Source of the DNA: GCA-003244245 sp036378735
GTDB lineage: Bacteria; Actinomycetota; Actinomycetes; Mycobacteriales; Pseudonocardiaceae
NCBI GenBank assembly: GCA_036378735.1
Contig: DASUVX010000105.1
Location: 1 to 23,448 of the forward strand
Direction: 5' to 3'
Length of the DNA stretch: 23,448 bases
Both the position numbers and the translations under genes were made by a program. Within the stretch, counting starts at the first letter, position 1. Each line of letters starts with the position of its first letter. Positions 22,078-23,448 of this stretch are shown here, one piece after another. The notes under the pieces are model-generated. The model worked only from the letters and a program-made list of their open reading frames with translations, was not told where the DNA came from and did no database searches.

Positions 22078-22330
22078 ACCAACCTCCGGGATAGCGGTTG
22101 CACCGATGTTCGACCACAGAGCTGTTGTGGCGCCGATGGACCGCGCCCATGTCGAACTCGGCGACACGAAGGCAGCCGGCCGGTCGCCCGCTTCGCGGCT
22201 TCGGTTGGGGTACCTCCGGTCGGTCGCTGCAAAACAAATTCGTGTTGAGCGCAGCAGCCGACCTGGGTGGACCCCCCGGATCCGGTACCGGATTCGCGAG
22301 TCGTCGGGCAGCCGGATACCCTCCTCCGCG
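22078..22330. other. Divergent intergenic region, likely holds two promoters
   Basis: No gene is supported. A short dyad CCACA/TGTGG lies around 22121-22136. Upstream of the rightward gene, TACCCT about 12 bp before its ATG could be a -10 for a near-leaderless transcript. Confidence 0.3.
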
Positions 22331-22987
22331 ATGAATCCACGAGCACAGGTCATCCATCTCGGCGAGCTATCGGTTCGGTTGCGGCAGGCGGCCCGGCACC
22401 TGTTCGAAACCGTGCTGGCCCCGCTGGGTCTGTTCTGGTTGATGCTGACCCTGACTAACCTGACCGGCGGCCTGGTTGCGGCCTTGAGTTGGGCACTCGG
22501 CGTGCTGCTGTGCCGGGTGGTGACCCGCTCACCGATCCCTGCCGTGCTGTGGCTGACCACCGGGCTGCTCGTGATCCGCACCGCCATCGGGTACGCCACC
22601 GGGAGCGTGTTCCTGTACTTCCTGCAGCCCACCCTGCAGAACTTCGTGATCGCGTTCGTGCTGCTGGCCACCGTAGGGCTGCGCCGGCCGCTGATCGCCC
22701 GGTTGGCCGACGACTTCTGCGCTTTCCCGGTGGCCCTTACCAGCAATGTCCGGGTGCAGCGGTTCTTCCGCCGGGTGTCGCTGCTGTGGGCGCTGGTGTT
22801 CCTGACCAACGGTGCGGCGACGCTGTGGGTGCTGGCGCGCGCCACGCTCGGCAACTTCCTCATGGTCACCACCGCTGGGTCGTTCAGCCTGGTAGCAGCC
22901 GCGGCAGCGGTGTCGCTGCTGTGGTTTCGCCGCGAGCTGCGCGGTGAGGGCATCCGCCTGCGCTTCGGCCCAGCGGTTGCTGTCTGA
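22331..22987 (+). CDS. Conserved integral membrane protein (VC0807-like)
   Basis: 218 residues from the ATG at 22331; the longer frame from 22106 has poor composition. No ribosome site precedes the ATG, so it may be leaderless. Five to six hydrophobic helices are visible, with conserved-looking stretches YATGSVFLYFLQPTLQNFVI, DDFCAFP and RVQRFFRRVSLLWALVFLTNGA. These resemble actinobacterial proteins annotated as VC0807 family; no activity is known. It is the last chromosomal gene before the recombinase. Confidence 0.7.
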   Translation: MNPRAQVIHLGELSVRLRQAARHLFETVLAPLGLFWLMLTLTNLTGGLVAALSWALGVLLCRVVTRSPIPAVLWLTTGLLVIRTAIGYATGSVFLYFLQPTLQNFVIAFVLLATVGLRRPLIARLADDFCAFPVALTSNVRVQRFFRRVSLLWALVFLTNGAATLWVLARATLGNFLMVTTAGSFSLVAAAAAVSLLWFRRELRGEGIRLRFGPAVAV

Positions 22988-23015
22988 CCCCGCAACCCTG
23001 GGAACCGCAGTCTGG

Positions 23016-23059
23016 ATGCAGAACGCTGTTTTGGGTGCCCCTGAAACAGCAGTCTGCAT
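23016..23059. other. 44-bp dyad, candidate recombinase attachment site or terminator
   Basis: Symmetric about 23037/23038: ATGCAGA (23016-23022) with TCTGCAT (23053-23059), and CTGTTT (23026-23031) with AAACAG (23044-23049), separated by unpaired triplets. A direct repeat GCAGTCTG.ATG (23007-23018 and 23049-23060, 11 of 12 identical) overlaps it. Size, imperfect symmetry and position 34 bp before a serine recombinase fit an att site; a terminator for the preceding gene is the alternative. Confidence 0.4.
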
Positions 23060-23070
23060 GGATAGTGTCC

Positions 23071-23084
23071 GCTAGTGTACTAGC
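23071..23084. promoter_or_regulatory. Palindrome GCTAGT-GT-ACTAGC just upstream of the recombinase
   Basis: A perfect 6-bp inverted repeat around central GT, ending 8 bp before the recombinase ATG. It includes TACTAG (23078-23083), a possible -10 for a near-leaderless transcript, and TAGTGT is repeated 10 bp apart (23063 and 23073). It could be an operator, or the core of a recombination site. Confidence 0.4.
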
Positions 23085-23092
23085 CTTGCTGC

Positions 23093-23448
23093 ATGATGAC
23101 GTCGGACAGCGGCATTACCCGTACCGCAGCGACTTACGAGCGGGTGTCGCGGGTTGCTGATGATGTGGCTGATCGGCGGGAGCGGGAGCGCTCGGTGGAG
23201 CAGCAGCGGGTAGCGAATGAGCAGGCGTGTTCCCGTTATGGGTGGACGATTACTGAGCGGTATGCCGATCCGGGTCGTTCGGCGTCGAGGTTTGCCACTC
23301 GGGTGCGGGAGAATTGGCGGCTTGTGTTGGAGGCGGTGAAGGGTCGCCGGTTTGATGTGTTGGTGGTGTGGGAGACCTCGCGGGCCTCTCGGGATCCGGA
23401 GGAGTGGATACCTCTGTTGGCGGAGTGTCGCCGTCATGGGGTGAAGAT
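23093..23448 (+). CDS. Large serine recombinase, N-terminal part (runs off window)
   Basis: 118 codons are visible from the ATG at 23093 (a second ATG follows directly); the frame is open to the right edge. The resolvase-type catalytic domain is clear: YERVSR with the nucleophile serine in the S of VSR, then SVEQQRVANEQACSRYGW, YADPGRSASRF, and FDVLVVWETSRASRDPEEW with the conserved Arg residues. The Cys-rich and coiled-coil parts of a large serine integrase would lie beyond the window. Codons end in T or G more often than in nearby genes, a sign of transfer. It likely integrates a phage, ICE or plasmid-like element to the right. Confidence 0.88.
   Translation, partial: MMTSDSGITRTAATYERVSRVADDVADRRERERSVEQQRVANEQACSRYGWTITERYADPGRSASRFATRVRENWRLVLEAVKGRRFDVLVVWETSRASRDPEEWIPLLAECRRHGVK

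Noticed and set aside
22091..22140. Possible tRNA on the minus strand, since its translation contains NSSVVEH, often seen from tRNA genes
   Set aside because: No GGTTCGAATCC-type T arm, no acceptor pairing and no anticodon stem could be drawn.

Overview
The window is high-GC actinobacterial chromosome. A conserved gene order (ino1, padR, a DUF5318 gene, a class A penicillin-binding protein, a GT87-type mannosyltransferase, then rpsF-ssb-rpsR-rplI-dnaB) resembles the Mycobacterium tuberculosis Rv0046c-Rv0058 neighbourhood. GTG starts, strong GGAGG-type ribosome sites and G/C-ending codons agree. Lineage-specific genes split the backbone (an IniB-position low-complexity protein, a dynamin-like protein, endonuclease IV, a sortase substrate), and mobile DNA lies at both window edges. 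I would place it in Mycobacteriales/Pseudonocardiales in the broad sense, but cannot name the species.

Left accessory region (1-4910): the window opens inside what reads as an IS630-type transposase (minus strand). Next, on the minus strand, is a two-gene unit with overlapping ends: a TIR-NB-ARC-TPR protein (NLR-like sensor and candidate NAD+-cleaving enzyme), then a membrane protein with two predicted helices, two TrkA-N-like Rossmann domains and a C-terminal ryanodine-receptor (RyR) domain. TIR enzymes make cyclic-ADP-ribose-type messengers, so this looks like a candidate immune module: NLR sensor, NAD-derived signal, RyR-gated membrane effector. It is the most interesting part of the window.

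Core region 1 (4911-11892): padR and ino1 overlap by 8 bp and face away from a DUF5318 zinc-ribbon gene across a nested palindrome that looks like a PadR operator. The bifunctional penicillin-binding protein, a multi-pass mannosyltransferase and a small exported L,D-transpeptidase follow; all concern the cell envelope.

Envelope-stress-like region (11893-18210): a 657-residue repetitive protein with a tandemly duplicated 78-residue Trp/Pro-rich module precedes a dynamin-like membrane protein whose Walker A lysine is replaced by alanine. The pair is laid out like mycobacterial iniB-iniA/iniC. Endonuclease IV (minus strand) and an exported protein with an LPATG sorting signal follow, ending in an 18-bp perfect terminator hairpin.

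Core region 2 (18211-22987): a structured leader precedes rpsF-ssb-rpsR-rplI. A terminator hairpin and a stretch with DnaA-box-like sites lead to dnaB (no intein). A small DUF6343-like membrane gene and a divergent VC0807-like membrane gene complete the block.

Right edge (22988-23448): a 44-bp dyad and a shorter palindrome lie just before the start of a large serine recombinase that runs off the window, most likely the end of an integrated element.
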